Positions 34,105 to 47,139 of a stretch of DNA of 64,000 nucleotides are shown one piece after another (position 1 is the first letter of the stretch; every line of letters begins with the position of its first letter). The position numbers and the translations under genes are program-made. The notes under the pieces are model-generated. The model was not told the DNA's origin. It saw only the letters and a list, made by a program, of their open reading frames with translations, and made no database searches. The stretch lies in the NCBI GenBank assembly GCA_000827265.1, contig KN834802.1, positions 271,831 to 335,830 of the forward strand. Direction: 5' to 3'. The DNA comes from Collybiopsis luxurians FD-317 M1 (Eukaryota > Basidiomycota > Agaricomycetes > Agaricales > Omphalotaceae).

Positions 34105-35732
34105 TCTCAACCTCCCTTGCTCCCTCTTTCATTGTGTTCAGTTCTGAAAGACCATTTACACTTCCTTTTACTGTTATGGGGGCTGGTCTTCCTCTTGACC
34201 ATGAACCCTGAGAACCTTATGAGGTTCAACTCCTTCTTCCACACAACAATGATACCATAGCTGCCGGTACTCTGACCATCATACCACTCCCACTCCCTCA
34301 TTCAAAGGAACTCCCCAAGTATGAAGCATTGGAAGAGAGCAAGCCTGAGGAAAGGGCAATAAGCTCATTGGCAAAGCACATCACCAACAAACTGCTATTA
34401 ACTGCACTGCTCAATGAGCTTTGAGGGAAAAGGTACTCAGTCAAGGTTTAATTACCAAATCCAAGTCAAAACACAGTAGCAAAAAGGAGTTCAACCCCCT
34501 TCTAGGAATGAAGACTCAAATCTCCATGTTCATGCCCACCTCAAAGGAGGAGTGGACTATGCTTTGTGCATACCTTGATAAGCACAAAACTTTGGTCAGG
34601 GCTAAATGCCCTTATTGTATATTGGCAGAATTCTTTGCATTCCGATGACAGTTCCTAAAAGAGGAACAGGATATGTTATTGGACTGGGAGCAGGACATGC
34701 TTGCTTTCAACAATGTTCCTACATGGTTCGCTGATCAGCGGGGAGCATCCAATCCCCAAGAACCATTGTCTTCAATGAGGAAGACTAAAAAAGCTCATAC
34801 ATCAGAACATGCCCCTCAAAGCAATCCAACTCCTGTTCCTGTTGGGGAACCTACTAATGTCAGGGACAAATATATATCTGACAATGCTCAAGCTCTACTC
34901 AATGAGATAGAGCCAAACATCAATATTCCCTATACCTCCTGGATAGGATGACCTGCACATTTGTTGTTTGGCAACCCCATCAAACAACCCTCAGAGAAAG
35001 CCTCAGTGGAAGACTGGTGATTATACTGTCTCCAATACCCTAATATGTACCCGGGGGTACAATTGTTGATGCATGATAATTAACTGCCAACTATCAACCT
35101 GTGACTCATTTGCAGGTTGAGATGCATAATGCAGATGCTCCCAAATGCACTGAAGCAAAGCAATGGGGAGGCTGCATTCTTTCTCTGGACCATTGAATAC
35201 ATGCTGGACCCGGACTGGTACTCCTCTGCTTTTCAGCACTATGGAGTATATATTGCCACCACTCGGTGAGTTATGCCCTTCCCCAATGGGGAGAAGTACT
35301 ACACAGACCAAGGAGTCATGAAGTATTTAGTGAAAGCTGGTGTAACAAGTTGCAAACTTTGTGATGCGGCACTCTTTGAAGTGCAATGGTTGAGGGTATG
35401 GGAACCCCAACTTGAACAACTTGATTCTGAGTTCATTTGTGAAAGTCTGGATTACTACAGACTAGAGTTTGTCCCAAGTAGAAAATGGAGGGTCTCCCTT
35501 TGGGAGACAATGAAGACTGACTCAACATCAATGGTCAAACATTGATCAGTGAATGGTCCGCCCATAATGGCCCCTTGTATGAATGGTCTCAGGAGATGCA
35601 ATAACATCCTCCTTTGAGCCAACACTATATTGACTGATACAAGGAGGATACTGACATGGCACCTGTCACTGCAAATGAGTAGTGACTTGAGCCCTCTTCC
35701 AGATTGACTGGGTTCAATCTTGTGGGGGAGGG
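34105..35732 (+). pseudogene. Degenerate retroelement-like interior, unidentified
   Basis: Several broken frames on the plus strand have protein-like content but no family I recognise: KEEWTMLCAYLDKHKTLVRA (34540), DKYISDNAQALLNEIEPNIN (34868) and LEQLDSEFICESLDYYRLEF (35415). They end at a purine tract GTGGGGGAGGG (35722-35732) directly before a TG...CA block, the normal layout of a polypurine tract before a 3' LTR. Retroelement origin is inferred from that junction. Confidence 0.35.
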
Positions 35733-35967
35733 TGTAGCGGCAGCACCACTACTACTTCATCTGTTCTTTATTCAGACTTAGAATTCCATATACAACCATT
35801 CCTTTTATTGTATACATTACTTATTAAGTACACTTGTTCCCATGCTCCCACCTACATATAATTATATACATTCATTACTATATGTTTTTCAACTACTTCT
35901 TTCACACTACAGACACACTAGACATACTGAGCACTGAGCCTAAGAAACCACTCCTATAGTGGTTACA
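35733..35967 (+). repeat. Candidate 3' LTR
   Basis: It begins TGTAGCGGCAGC right after the purine tract GTGGGGGAGGG and ends TGGTTACA, giving short TGTA/TACA ends over 235 bp. No second copy is in the window and the two flanks show no 5-bp duplication, as expected if the internal region is attached on the left. Confidence 0.4.
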
Positions 35968-37240
35968 ATGTCATACTGGTGTCATGTTTTGTATAGAGAA
36001 TGATTCAAAAATATGTTGGTGCTGATACAGATATTTGGCAGCCATTGAAGTCTGTATTTGAAAATGTTAACATGCATAGTTTTAATCCATCCTTTTTATA
36101 CCTTCTCTGTCCCATATCTATCAAATGCACCCTACTTTCTTGAACATGGATCTTCCATGTTTCAATACTCTTCCTTCTGAAGTATCTCCTATGCCTATTC
36201 CAGTTTCAGATTCAGCCTTCACCTTATTGCACAATGGACAGCTCTGTTATTGCACACAAGTTTTTGGACCCAGTGGATGTTGCTGAGCAGCTCCAGCACA
36301 GTTTTTTTGTTTGCTGAATGGCAAATTTTCTGTTCAGCCATGATTGAGGCATCTGCTGTAATGGTTGGATCATCTGCTATGGCTGCCATAGGGGTAGTCA
36401 ATGCCTTTGCACCTGCAACATTAGACATTCTTTGTGAAGTGAGCAAATGTGGCCCTTTGTTTACAGCTCTCATGAACTTCAGGTGAGGAGTGATTCATTG
36501 TTCATTTTTGCTTCATCAACAATGTATCATTACAGTTTCCAATTGACTGATACTACCCTCTTCAGCTTGCCCTTGGACACTGTCAATTCCATTTGTGTAT
36601 TCCAGAAACATGGCTGAAAATTGGTTACTGTTATTAAAACTAAACATCACACCATTTGGAAACATATCTTGGCATCCCCATCAACTGCACATGGTGTGTT
36701 CATATCTGTGAATCACATGTTTATTCTGTACCCCAAACTCATATTCCAGAATGTGGCATTGCTCCAAAACACCAACTTTCCACCTACCCATTGTAATAGC
36801 TTGATCTGGAATAGACTGGTTGAATTAGGTTGGGTGGTCTGTAGAAATAACACTTCAGAAGATTTCAATGGCCATGGAATTTGCCCCAATCTAAGATCCT
36901 TATGGGGAGGAGAGGGTATCTGGCACTGTAGTTGGTTGCCGATTGTTGATTCTTGCAATGATTATTACTTTCAACTGGCTGCCAGCCATTTTGAGCACAA
37001 TGATTTATGGGATAGTTGGCAATGCCAGTATAATTGGGTGACAAATAGACTGTCCATAGATGGTTCAATGTAGAGCAGCTATATGTGTGTACTTAATAAT
37101 TGAACTATGACATTATTTTCTCCTGAAAGCACTAACGGCGCTAAGGATTAAGTAACATGACTTGTGGGGAATTTTGAAGACAACACATGTGACTGGTTGT
37201 TGTTTAGGTACCAGGTGTCCAAATAACAACAAACTCAAGT
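35968..37240 (+). other. Unrecognised decayed coding-like region
   Basis: Plus frames of 78 codons (36250-36486, AEWQIFCSAMIEASAVMVGS) and 150 codons (36621-37073, ending in FEHNDLWDSWQCQYNWVTNR) are protein-like, with the second rich in Trp, Asn and Cys, but neither starts at a convincing ATG nor fits a family I know. CpG is nearly absent. Likely remnants of a repeat-borne gene. Confidence 0.25.
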
Positions 37241-37520
37241 TAAGTCGGGGATTGCTGCTACAGGCAGCGCTAAGGATAAATTATCACTGCAAGGTGAAAA
37301 TCGAGTTTTTCATAGATTCACAAAATCCATTTATTCACTGAATGGGTGAACATCACCATATTCAATAAGAGGCAAAGAGTAGAATTTGACTGCCCTTATG
37401 AAAGAGTAACCTTCCCTGTATCATCGAAAGGTTGAATCTCTATGACTGTGTAAAAATCTGATGGATAACAATTACTTCACCTGGAGTTATTGCTTTCCTT
37501 CCGAATTCAAGCACTTTTGC
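37240..37520 (-). repeat. Dispersed repeat H, copy 2 (inverted)
   Basis: Reverse complement of the block at 11876-12180: it shows AATCGAGTTTTTCATAGATTC, GTGAACATCACCATATTCAA, ACCTTCCCTGTATCAT and CTTTCCTTCCGAATTCAAGC in the opposite order and strand. It lies at the 3' flank of A6. Confidence 0.6.
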
Positions 37521-37739
37521 CTTCCTAGTATCCCACTAGTATAGAAAGGACTAGCCAGGGGATGGCTAGGAAAGGTAGGCAAGGTGATAACCAGTTTCAA
37601 ATTTTTCCAAGCTTTAACCACTACAATACCTTCATTCTAATAATTATTCAACTACTTGAGCCAACTTGAGAGAAATAAGTATTTGATTCAGGACTTGCAC
37701 TATCTTCTCAACAAATTTGTACAGTAGAGATAATGTTAT

Positions 37740-40270
37740 CATGTCCATGATTCCCTGTGTTTCCACATACTGTTCCACTATTCAATGCTGGCTCCATCAT
37801 TTATACAGTCATCTGGATGTGAAATAGAGAAATTCATCTTTTTTACTGGACAATGTCCCGAGTGAGTGTCCAACCAATCTCTACATACTGAGGGCCAGTT
37901 TGCTTCCCATATCTTCTTTGAGTAATGCAAACAGTCCGTCATGTGGTATGATTGTGAGTCCGACAGGAGCATTGGCTTTGTTAATAGGATTTTACCATCC
38001 ACATCAGGCCTGGAACCAGTATTGGTTGTAGAAGAATCAGAGAATTCTTCAACTAGATTATAAACCTCTAGTTATAAAAATGAGTATCAAGTTAGGCTGT
38101 CAAGCATACAAAGGCCAACCTTCCTCAGAATCATCAGAGCCATCCTCCCAAGTAGCAGATTCTAAAGAAGTATGTTATCAAGTCCAGTGGAGTACAATCT
38201 GCTGAAAACAGCTTACCTTGCTCAACAATCATCTCACTGCTATATCCCGGCATAAAACAAAATGTTGGCCAACCTTGGGAGTGCACATAGTCATTTGTTT
38301 TAGGATCACAGCCTCTGGACTGATGAAAATGTTGTATTGCATTGAGGAGTGTAGGTGAAGCTGCTAAACAAACCACATTAAGTGTCAGAGTAATAGGTGG
38401 AATCCCAAGGAGATTCATTGTTTCTGGTTTCATTTGGACCTTTCCCAAAGGATCAAATGACCAGAATGGGTAACAATCAGGTTTAATTTGAACTGTAAGC
38501 TGCCCATGACTCCAATCTTTCTCGACCAGTGGAAGAAAGAGAAAAACTTGAGATATGGTGCTGTGGAGAAGTGTTTGGAGCAGATGATTCACAGGGAATA
38601 GGGGGATAGTCACTTGGTGCCATACTTGACACATTATCCCTGTAAGTCCTTGTCAGAAACTAAAAGGCTATAACAGTCTTGGAAGCAAAGCAACTGTTGG
38701 GAAGGTGCAGTCTGTACTTACTAAGACTTGAAAATTCCAGCTCTGCAATGTTCAGTTGATCCAAGATGTAGGGAAATTGAACCATCCAGCTATAGCTAAT
38801 GTGGGGACTGATACAGGTATAGATCTGGTAAATGGAAGGGCCACGAAAACACCCTTCAAAAAAACTATATGAAACCCTTATCCAGACACTAAGAATAACT
38901 TGCAACAAAGAGGTTAAAGGAGGACCATTACCTGTTCCACTCATCTTGAACTGCCCAAATTTCAGGGTAATAGTTCTCAGGACTATCAATGATGTACCAA
39001 TTTCTTGAGATACAATCTGCTTCAGAAGACATGGGCATCTGACCAACCACTTCTCCAGTGCTTGAATCAATCATTGAACCCAGATGACACCCTGTAAAAG
39101 GATCAACAGAAATAAAATTTGTAATGCTAGAGGACGAGGACAGCTTTAGAAAGTGGTCAACATTTTCTTCAATGGCATGTTGGAAATATTGTTGAACTGC
39201 CTGTGAAGAATGGAATTGAATTAATGGAGGAATGGAATCTTGAGGAGTGACCCCAAGAATTGCATATTGCATGTCAAGCCGACCAAAGGGAACAGTTGCA
39301 TAAATACAACATGGAGGTCCCCAGCAGAAAGTGCCATTTGAGGGGTCAATCCAAATCTCCTCTACATGCAAAAATGGGAGGTTGTGGATGCTCTGGCAAT
39401 ACCTTTGCTTGGCTATTATTAGTGCATTTGAATCTGCCAACTTAATCCTTTGTCATTCACCAGGGAAAGTTTGGTATTTTTGAACTCACAAACCGCCACT
39501 TCATGTAGTTTTGAACCACATCTGATGATCCCATCCATACAAGATTGAATGGAATCAATTCTGAAGTCCGTTCATATTATCAGTACTCTGACATAGCACT
39601 TCTAAAAAGCACTTACCTTGGTGAAATATCAGCGACGGTGAGATGGAGCGTGTGAAGGCATACAATTGCCAGCTATTGGCCTCGCTGTAATTCTCCAAAT
39701 ATGAATCCACTTCGGCAAGGACCAGGATTGAGGATGGAGGCCTCACCGGACATGGGCAAATGATTCCAAGTCTCTTCTCCATCTCTAAACAATAAGGTAA
39801 TGATTTGCTCCCGGATGAAACTAATATCATACCTCGTGGGCGTCATCTCCTTCATATGTGATTGCCATAAATTTCTTTTCTCGTTTCTTTGACGCTAGCT
39901 TTACAACTTCGATCTTGACCGATAAACTTGTGGCGCTGGGCCGAAGAGCAGTAATACGATTTGCCTGAGATGCTGAAAGTCGGTTGAGGGAATCCAGCTG
40001 TGAGGATATTCGCTGTAGCACGATTATATCACCCCGACGAACTTCCTTAAACTGATCATGACTTGTCCCAGTCCTCAGCCAATGAGAGAGCTTCACACGT
40101 ACATCATCAAGATACGAACGCTAACAATGTCTTTTTCTCTGAGCATCCTCATATATTTCATCTTCATAGCCACGACGAGATCTGGGATACCGGTGGATGA
40201 TGGTTTGATTACCATGCACCACATTAAAATCGGAGGGAGATATTGTAAAGTTTTGAGCCTGGTGGAACAT
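37740..40270 (-). pseudogene. Gene A copy 6 (A6), full length with several nonsense codons
   Basis: From ATG 40270 (MFHQAQNFTISPSDFNVVHG) to WKHRES near 37745 all exons can be traced. A TAG at about 40120 (RKRHC then stop, where A4 has RKRHREH) fits CAG/CGT to TAG/TGT changes; a second TAG at 37778-37780 replaces CGG/CGA in the ASIERWN motif. The main exon keeps EEIWIDPSNGTFCWGPPCCI and has extra Ser residues (SSSSSI). Divergent partner is B4. A MITE sits about 95 bp upstream of the ATG. Confidence 0.7.
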
Positions 40271-40366
40271 TGGGTCCAGCGGAACGTATGCAACGGCGCA
40301 GACTACACGAGGCAAGATGGTGGATCGATGGAAAGACGCAAGGCTGTTCAACATTTGTATTTATTA

Positions 40367-40572
40367 CTTGACACATAGTGGGCCAACGCTAACGCGTGGC
40401 GGGATTCGTGTCCTTTTCGGTAATTGGAACAAATTACCTCGCGGATTGATCATCAATGTAATGAAAACTAACTAAAATTGTATAAATTGCAAAACTTAAA
40501 TTGATTCAAGATTGCCTGCCTTGGATCAGGCACAAGCAGAAACTCGGCATTCCATTCCATTCCATACACTCG
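40367..40572 (-). mobile_element. MITE (TTA/TAA target) in the A6 leader
   Basis: 206 bp beginning CTTGACACATAG and ending CCATACACTCG, with imperfect inverted ends and TTA / TAA on the two sides. Other modules have the uninterrupted site TTTATTATAACACATAC at the same point. The 3-bp TWA target resembles PIF/Harbinger-derived MITEs. Reverse-complement of the copy at 48019. Confidence 0.7.
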
Positions 40573-41468
40573 TAATAACACGTACAATACAGGGTTCATC
40601 GGACAGGTGACGGCGATGTAGGACTCGATCATGAGAATATATATCTCTTCGTGTACAGTATGAAAATGTATTTATTGCTAGTCGTTCTTTCAGCCTCGGG
40701 TTATATGAACGAATTGACGAAGTGAGAAAAATTAATCAGGCTTGAATGAAGATGCCTCAAAAGATCGAAGAGGAATTCTAAAACGACAGATCCTGGTCAG
40801 AAATTCCATGTAAGGCAGCTTTTCAATGCACTGCAAGGAGGTGTTGAACAAACAACGCATTGACGTCCATAGCTGTGATATATCAAGACAGGAATAATAA
40901 GTTTACTGACGGCTTACAATAGCCGGATTTCGGCCTGGCAACGTTAAGCGCCCGGGAAGAATGACCGAACGAAAATTTTTTCCTTCCTCTGTGTCGTGCA
41001 CGGCGACGACGAACGCTGTTGGCCCAGCGCAGTGACGAGCAGACTTATATTCCTCTCTGCTCCGCACGACGCTGTTCCACAGCCGTTAATTGATTTCAAA
41101 AAAGAAAAAAAAGGCTATTATATTTCCAATTACAGTAATTCTCCAACTCGTTCTCCTCGACGCTCCCTCGCCGTTTCTTCGTTCTCTTCTGCAAAACTAG
41201 GCTTCAACTTCTTTTGGATTGCATCCCTCAAGCTGCGACCTTAGCACTCTTTCGCTCTTCTTTCATTTGGTGACCGTCAACGAATAGGAAAAGGAAAACA
41301 AAAGTGTCGTTCGTCGTTACGAGTTGCAGGGGCTGCATAATAAACTCAAGTGAGCCGCGTTCTGTTCATCAAATGACTAGGAACTGATATCTCAACTGCC
41401 ATTCTCTCGCGTTTCGCGTTTATCTTTAGATTCTTGTCACATTAATCGTATTACGCCTCGGCCAAACC
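40573..41468. promoter_or_regulatory. A6/B4 intergenic region
   Basis: Inverted version of the module intergenic region, with all usual blocks in order. It includes a 15-codon upstream ORF on the minus strand (40870-40823), MDVNALFVQHLLAVH, also present upstream of A7 (49547-49594, MDVDVLFVQHLVAVH) and A8 (54936-54983). Confidence 0.45.
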
Positions 41469-42456
41469 ATGTCGGGAATAGGTGTGAACTGATTGATCAT
41501 TTCATTTCCCTTCTGTCTCTAACCCTCGCCCTCTCCACGTCAGTAGGTTTAACCAGTGATTTAGACCCAAGTATTGACACTACGCCTGCAGTTGTCAGCG
41601 ACTCTACGAGTACGACTGCTACATCCACCAACCCCTCTACTCCCTCAACGACTCCACCTTCGCCGTTACTTCTCCTGCCGCCTCATCTTCCTCCCCCGTA
41701 TCCACCACATCGAAATCCAATATCACCCCAAGCAGCAGTTCGAGTGCGTCAGGCTCGTCCAGCTCCAGTTCCGCGAGTTCGAATTCGAGTGGTACCGGCT
41801 CCAGTGCATCCAGCGCCACGTCAACCCTAAGCAGCACCCTCACCGCCCCACTCACCACTTCCATCTAAGCCACCATCATGATGACCAACGCCAGTGGCCG
41901 AAGCGTCACCACCGTCATCACCACCGAATCTGTCCTATCCGCCAGGTTCGTTGTCACCTCCGCTGCCTCCTCTAACGAAAACGTCCATTGATCGGGGTCG
42001 AGTTCGAAATCGAACATTGGCGAGATCGTCGGAGGCGTTTTGGGTGGTGTAGCGGGGTTGGCGATTATCCTTGCTGTGCTGTTTTTCGTGTGGAAGAGGC
42101 AGAAGAGGAGGAGGGAGCTTGAGGAGGCTTTTGATGGGAACTTTGACCCGGACAGAATTGTGCGCACTGGAGGTGTATTTGGGGGTGGCGTGAGGAATAC
42201 GAGTGAGACGGGAGGGTACGTGTATGCATATGCAGGAGGGGAGAAAGCAAAGATGAAAAAGGCGGCGAAGAGTGCTAGTTGGGTGTTGGAAAAGGAGATG
42301 CATGCAAGTGGAGGTGTGGGTGCAGGTGCGGGTGTGGGGATGTTACCGAATATTCTTATGGATGGTCAACAGAGTTTAGGTAGGTTTGAGGGAGTAGAAC
42401 GGAGAGAAGTTGGAGTTGGATATGGATGCAGATGTGAACCGGACCCTAAAATGTAG
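41469..42456 (+). pseudogene. Gene B copy 4 (B4), multiple lesions
   Basis: MSGI exon 41469-41481, intron to 41541 (ends CAG), then GLTSDLDPSIDTTPAVVSDS. A deletion of about 20 bp near 41660 shifts the frame. CAA became TAA at about 41866 (TTSI then stop before ATIM), and a TGA stands at 41988-41990. The helix GGVLGGVAGLAIILAVLFFV, WKRQKRRRELEEA and FDGNFDPDRIVRTGG follow, open to 42456. The in-intron start used for the alternative N-terminus in B1 is ATT here. Confidence 0.7.
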
Positions 42457-44105
42457 CAGTTCGTTCATTTGAACGTCCATTTGAATATGGCATCATGTAA
42501 TAAGTCGTGGAATAATTTACTGAATGAAGAGGGCACGGACAATAGGTCGGCGCTGCGTCCCAGTCTCCGACACTTACACTTGCCAGTCCAAGTTATAATT
42601 CTAAGATATGCATAATTGTTGAGTGCACGCCAGGCCATGGAGCACAGCAGAAAAGGTGGCAGAGGGTGTCTCCAGTAGGAAAAGAGATAGAATCTGGCAG
42701 ACATATAAGGTACACATAATGAAAGGTCTTGGCGTGACAGTTGAGAATTGAAATAAGTGGTCGTCTCGGAGAAACGAAATTTCCAGCGCTTGCAAGTGAC
42801 TAAGCACTTGATTTTTTGAAATGCATTCAGCAACGTTATGGAATAATTACTGCTTGCCAGTGCCACCATGATGTTAAATTCATGCTGCCACGGTTTCTCG
42901 CGTCCTTGATGACTCTTACTGTCCCAGTAAGTTTGGAGTATATTACACTAATAAATATCTGACTAGTTCAGATTTCTTCATATCATAGAGAACTTTGTCA
43001 CCAACTGTGACGGTCTAATCCATATCAAAAGTATCTTAGGCAGATCTTTCAGGGTATTTTACATCCTTGTTTGAAGAATGGGGGCCACTATGTGTCTGGG
43101 ACAAATGGAAGCGCTCAAGCTGTCCGAGTGCCTTTTCACAATGGAGTAGGGGGTCCAAGCCAGGCCTGCTGTCATGTAGTCATATTGTGTACATATATAG
43201 CTTCATCGGCATCCATAGCTGCATCTTCGACCTTGTGCCTAGCATCTAGCAGCCTCATGATGATCACAGACAATTTTTCTGCTCTTGATAAGATTCATCT
43301 GTCAAGGCAATACTGCCCAAATCCAGGCTATGTCCTCACTTATACTGCCTCAAATACCTCATTCATTCAACTTCCTCTCAAGTTGTTATGCCAAATGGTG
43401 CCACATTTTTCTTGGTACATTGTGCTTCAGTGCACTAAAACCCAAACTCAGTGTCAACTTTAAATGATTGTGCAGTCTCGGAATCAACAGTGATTAGGAC
43501 ACATGATGATTTCTATTATGAAAAGTAAAAGCAGTGGATTCTCGTGAATAAAGCATTAATATCTGATGAACTAATGATGTTGCCAACAAAATGATGAACT
43601 TGTTGCCACATCAATATCTCATAAAATGATAATGATGCATGAAAAATCAGTGTTTGATGAACTAATGATGAAGTTCCTGAGATTGTTCCATGATTTTCCC
43701 ACGGTTTCTCACAACTTTGATCAACAGTCCAACAGCATCATAATTGTTGAACAGCTGTTTCCTGATATTCTCAAGACATAAGATAGTTTGAATAATGATT
43801 ACTGAGCATAACTTGTAGCACCTGATAATTTGAATAGTGCTTATTGAGCATTCTCACAAGTTCAGCTTGGCACATTTATTCTGCTGACTGAGCAAGAGAA
43901 ACCAATTCAGTTGTTTCACACAGACATTGACCAATGGCAATATTTGCATTGTACCATTGTCTCGGGCCTGAATAGTGTTGAGTAGAGTGGTCCGTAGAGA
44001 GAATGCTTGGACACTTTCTTTTTTAGTGTTTTTGACCTTCATTTTGATTCTGCATCTTATACATTCAGCCTACAGCTATCTATTATTCCTTGCCCACAGT
44101 GTACT
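42457..44105. other. No supported gene; CpG-poor sequence
   Basis: 42457-42590 is normal B 3' flank. After that only short frames occur. One on the plus strand (43071-43463, KNGGHYVSGTNGSAQAVRVP) has protein-like content, lacks an ATG start and is not recognised. 43480-43860 has many TGATGA-type short repeats. Confidence 0.35.
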
Positions 44106-44450
44106 TATAGGAAGCCATGTCAGCACACAATGCTGTTCCAAAGCCATTAATTGCTTTCAAAAAAAGAATAGGGGCCTATTATATTTCCAATTACAGTAGT
44201 TCTTCAATTCAATTTCCTTGACACTCCCTCGCTTTTTTTGTTCTCTTCTACAAAATTTGGCTTCTTGCTCTTCTGGATTACACCTCTCAAGTCTTGACTC
44301 CCTGATCCTTCTCGCTACCTTTTATTTGGTAACTGTCATTGGCATGATATGCAAAAGCAATAGGAAAAAGGAAATAAAAAGTATTGTTTGTTGTTATGAG
44401 TTGCAGGGGTTACTTAATAAACCAAGGTGAGCGTCATTCTATCCCTCAGG
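44106..44450 (+). repeat. Decayed fragment of the module intergenic region
   Basis: Colinear with about 41060-41360 in module A6/B4 (GCTGTTCCAAAGCCATTAATTG, TTATATTTCCAATTACAGTA, TTGCAGGGGTTACTTAATAA), with most CpGs replaced. It is cut by copia-like sequence at about 44450. Confidence 0.65.
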
Positions 44451-45356
44451 TGTTCATGTTAACATTGTCTTCCAATGGTGTGGCTCTCTTGGCATTGGTC
44501 TTGTCCCTGCCCTTGTTTCTCCACCACTTTGGGATCTGCCCTTCCTTTCCACCACCTGGCGCCCAACAATTCACCTTGTTATGACCAGACTTGCCACAGT
44601 TAAAACATCTGTGGTCATGTGCAGGTTAATTCCCAGCCTGACCTCCAGTCTGTGTGACTGAAGTGTAGACACTCAGGTCCTTCACTATCAATGCCTTGAC
44701 CTTTTTGAGATTGCATTCCTCCTCATCAATTTCCTCCTTCTTTTCTAGGTAAAGAGCATGTAGGAATGTGAATTCCGACTCACTGTCAATGCTGGGAACA
44801 TTGTGAACATCAGGCTTCCACTCCTTGGGAAGTGATGCAATGACAATGAGGTGGAATTGTTCATCAGTACAAGTGCCACTGGCATTGTGGAGTCATTTGA
44901 ACAAGTTACACATCTTGTGCTTATGTTCCTCCATAGCCATGTTGGTGTTATAAGTGCATTTTTGGAGAGCAGAATCTGCTAGGTAGATCTTCTGTTTATT
45001 ACATTTCTCAAATTTACTGACCAAAGCCTTCCATATAGTCACTGAAGTTTCTGTTTCATCTACCCCTGTGCCAATCGGATTGACAATATTGGTAACTGTG
45101 ATGCTGATGACGATTGTCTCGCAGGAGACCCATTCCTCCAGAAGAGGTGTGGTACTAAATATGGAAGGGGGGTAAGGGTGCTATAGAAGGACAGTGGTGT
45201 AGGTCTAGTAATGCTTCCATCGAGGTATCCCATCAGGCCTCGAGACTGTACTGCAAGTAATACCTCTTGCTTATACTCTCTCCAGTTGTCCTCCCCAACC
45301 AGCTGTTTTGCCTCGGGAAATCTTGGCGCAGTAACAAGACCTTGTGATGTGGACAT
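44450..45356 (-). pseudogene. Ty1/copia gag pseudogene with CCHC zinc knuckle
   Basis: ATG at 45356: MSTSQGLVTAPRFPEAKQLV, then GEDNWREYKQEVLLAVQSRG and LMGYLDGSITRP, the start of copia-type gag (UBN2/DUF4219-like). A frame break near 45190 follows, then IWKALVSKFEKCNKQKIYLA and a stop in the LFK*LHNASGTCTDEQFHLI region. CFNCGKSGHNKVNCW at about 44565-44612 is a CX2CX4HX4C knuckle. Protease, integrase and RT are absent. Dead fragment. Confidence 0.8.
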
Positions 45357-45595
45357 TTTGTATGGTTTTCAATGGAGCAGATTTTTCTCAGGTTGTTCTC
45401 TGGGGATTTTAGAGATGAGTGAGTCTCATAATCTGTTAGATAAAATAAGTACTCAGTTGTGTAGGGAATGAACAACTCTATTATATACCTGTTAGATAAA
45501 ATAAGTACTATGTGAACAATTAGCAAAAAGAAGTACAGGATGTAAGTAAGAGTATACACACCTCAGTTGTATAGGGAACAAGCAACTGAAGTGGT

Positions 45596-45718
45596 ACAGA
45601 GCAGAGAGGAATCTAGGTCTGCTCATCATTGCACTGGACCAACAACATTTGTTGTCACCATATATGACACAGAGAAAGGAAGGAGGAAAAAGGTTAAATT
45701 TCATTCAGTCATCTTCCC
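45596..45718 (+). repeat. Decayed fragment of the module intergenic region
   Basis: Matches the AGAGCAGAGAG-AATCTAGGTCTGCT ... AAAAAGGTTAAATTTCATTC block found upstream of A genes (for example 29370-29485), with CpG sites lost. Flanked by copia (left) and pogo-like (right) sequence. Confidence 0.65.
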
Positions 45719-47139
45719 ATTTCCTTCCAACCTTGAATGACCAAACCCAAGCACCTCTGAAGTGCAACATGCAAACCTCAAATACTCAACAAAGATATAG
45801 AAAAATGCCTTCAGCAGGCAAAGGAAGCTTTATTCATATCAGTAGATCCAACATATACAGCAAGCAAAGCAGCCTGAAAATATGAAGTTCTATATAACAC
45901 CCTTTGGAATAGGCTCAAGGGGATACAGCAAAGGGAGAAGGCTGATGAAAAAGAGATGTTACTGAGTGGGGGTGAGAAGAAGGCAGTCGTGGACTGGATA
46001 CAATTTCTTGGCCTGGCTGGGATATCAATCTGTAAATGAACTCTTCGACCCAAGGTAAAGGCAATAATGGCGGCAAAAGGTTTGGTGGTGACAGAACAGA
46101 ATGTGTCGGCATTGTGGCTTCATCCATTTCTTTGGGAACAAAAAGCTGAGCTGAAGAAAAGCTGAGCTGAAGACTGCTTGAGGATCTGGCTTGGACCCAA
46201 AACAAGCACAAGCCTTCAACTTCACAACCATTAACAAGTATTTTGAGGAGTTGAATCAAGTGCTTACCAAAAACAGTATACCCTGGGAGCACATCTATAA
46301 TATGGATGAAAAGGGTGTACAGATGGGAGGAGGCTGAAAAAACTCATAGCAGAGGTACTTCTTTTTGCAGAATGATGTAAAGATGTATCGGCAGCACAGT
46401 GATGATCTCCAGCAGGTAACAATCATCAACACAGTTTGCCCAGATGGCACAGCTCCTATCATGCTGGCATTTGTGTTTCCTGGAACAAAAATGCATAAGG
46501 AATGGATGCAGGTGGATGAAGATATCATGTAGGTGTACCTCATATTCTCAAAACCAAACATTACTAATAGGGAGTTCTTAAAGGATGGCAAGTTCAGAGA
46601 ATGGCTGGACAGATAATGAGATTAGGTTTCAGTGGTTCAAAAAGTGTTTTGTATCTCAAGCAACAGCCCAAAGGGAGGCAAATGGCACTTCCAACAAACC
46701 CATCCTTCTCATCTACAATGGACATGCATCTCATGCAACTCTCAATTGGGTTAACCTTGCTCTTGAGAACAACATAATACTCCTCTGCCTTGCCTCCCAT
46801 ACAACCCATTGCCTCCAGCCACTCAATGTAGGATGTTTTGGGCCTCCCCAGTCAGCCTGGTTCAATTGTTGCAATGAGGTTTTAGAGCTGACAGGTGAAT
46901 CAATGGACTTGCGCAATGTTGTGAAGGAATTCTGGGAGTGTTGAAAACTTGCTTTCAAAGATACTACAATCTTGCAAGTGTGGCAAAAATCTGGAATAAA
47001 TCTCTTTAATCCCAGCATTTTCACTGACACAGACTTTGCACCCTCCATTCCATCATTGACTAAGGCTCACCTTCTGCATTCTTTCCCTAGATGGCTTCCA
47101 CACACTCCAGATGCACCTTCTGATGATGCAGTCTTTGAT
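45719..47139 (+). pseudogene. Pogo/Tigger-like (DDE_1) transposase pseudogene
   Basis: Broken frames in order: NMQTSNTQQRYRK (helix-turn-helix start), WTGYNFLAWLGYQSVNELFD, LDPKQAQAFNFTTINKYFEE, IPWEHIYNMDEKGVQMGGG (first Asp), VTIINTVCPDGTAPIMLAFV with FPGTKMHKEWMQ, YNGHASHATLNWVNLALENN (second acidic region, normally DGHxSH) and LASHTTHCLQPLNVGCFGPP (normally HTTHxLQPLDVG). The catalytic Asp in DGH and LQPLD are both Asn here. Many stops and shifts. The right end joins B5 at about 47140. Confidence 0.8.
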
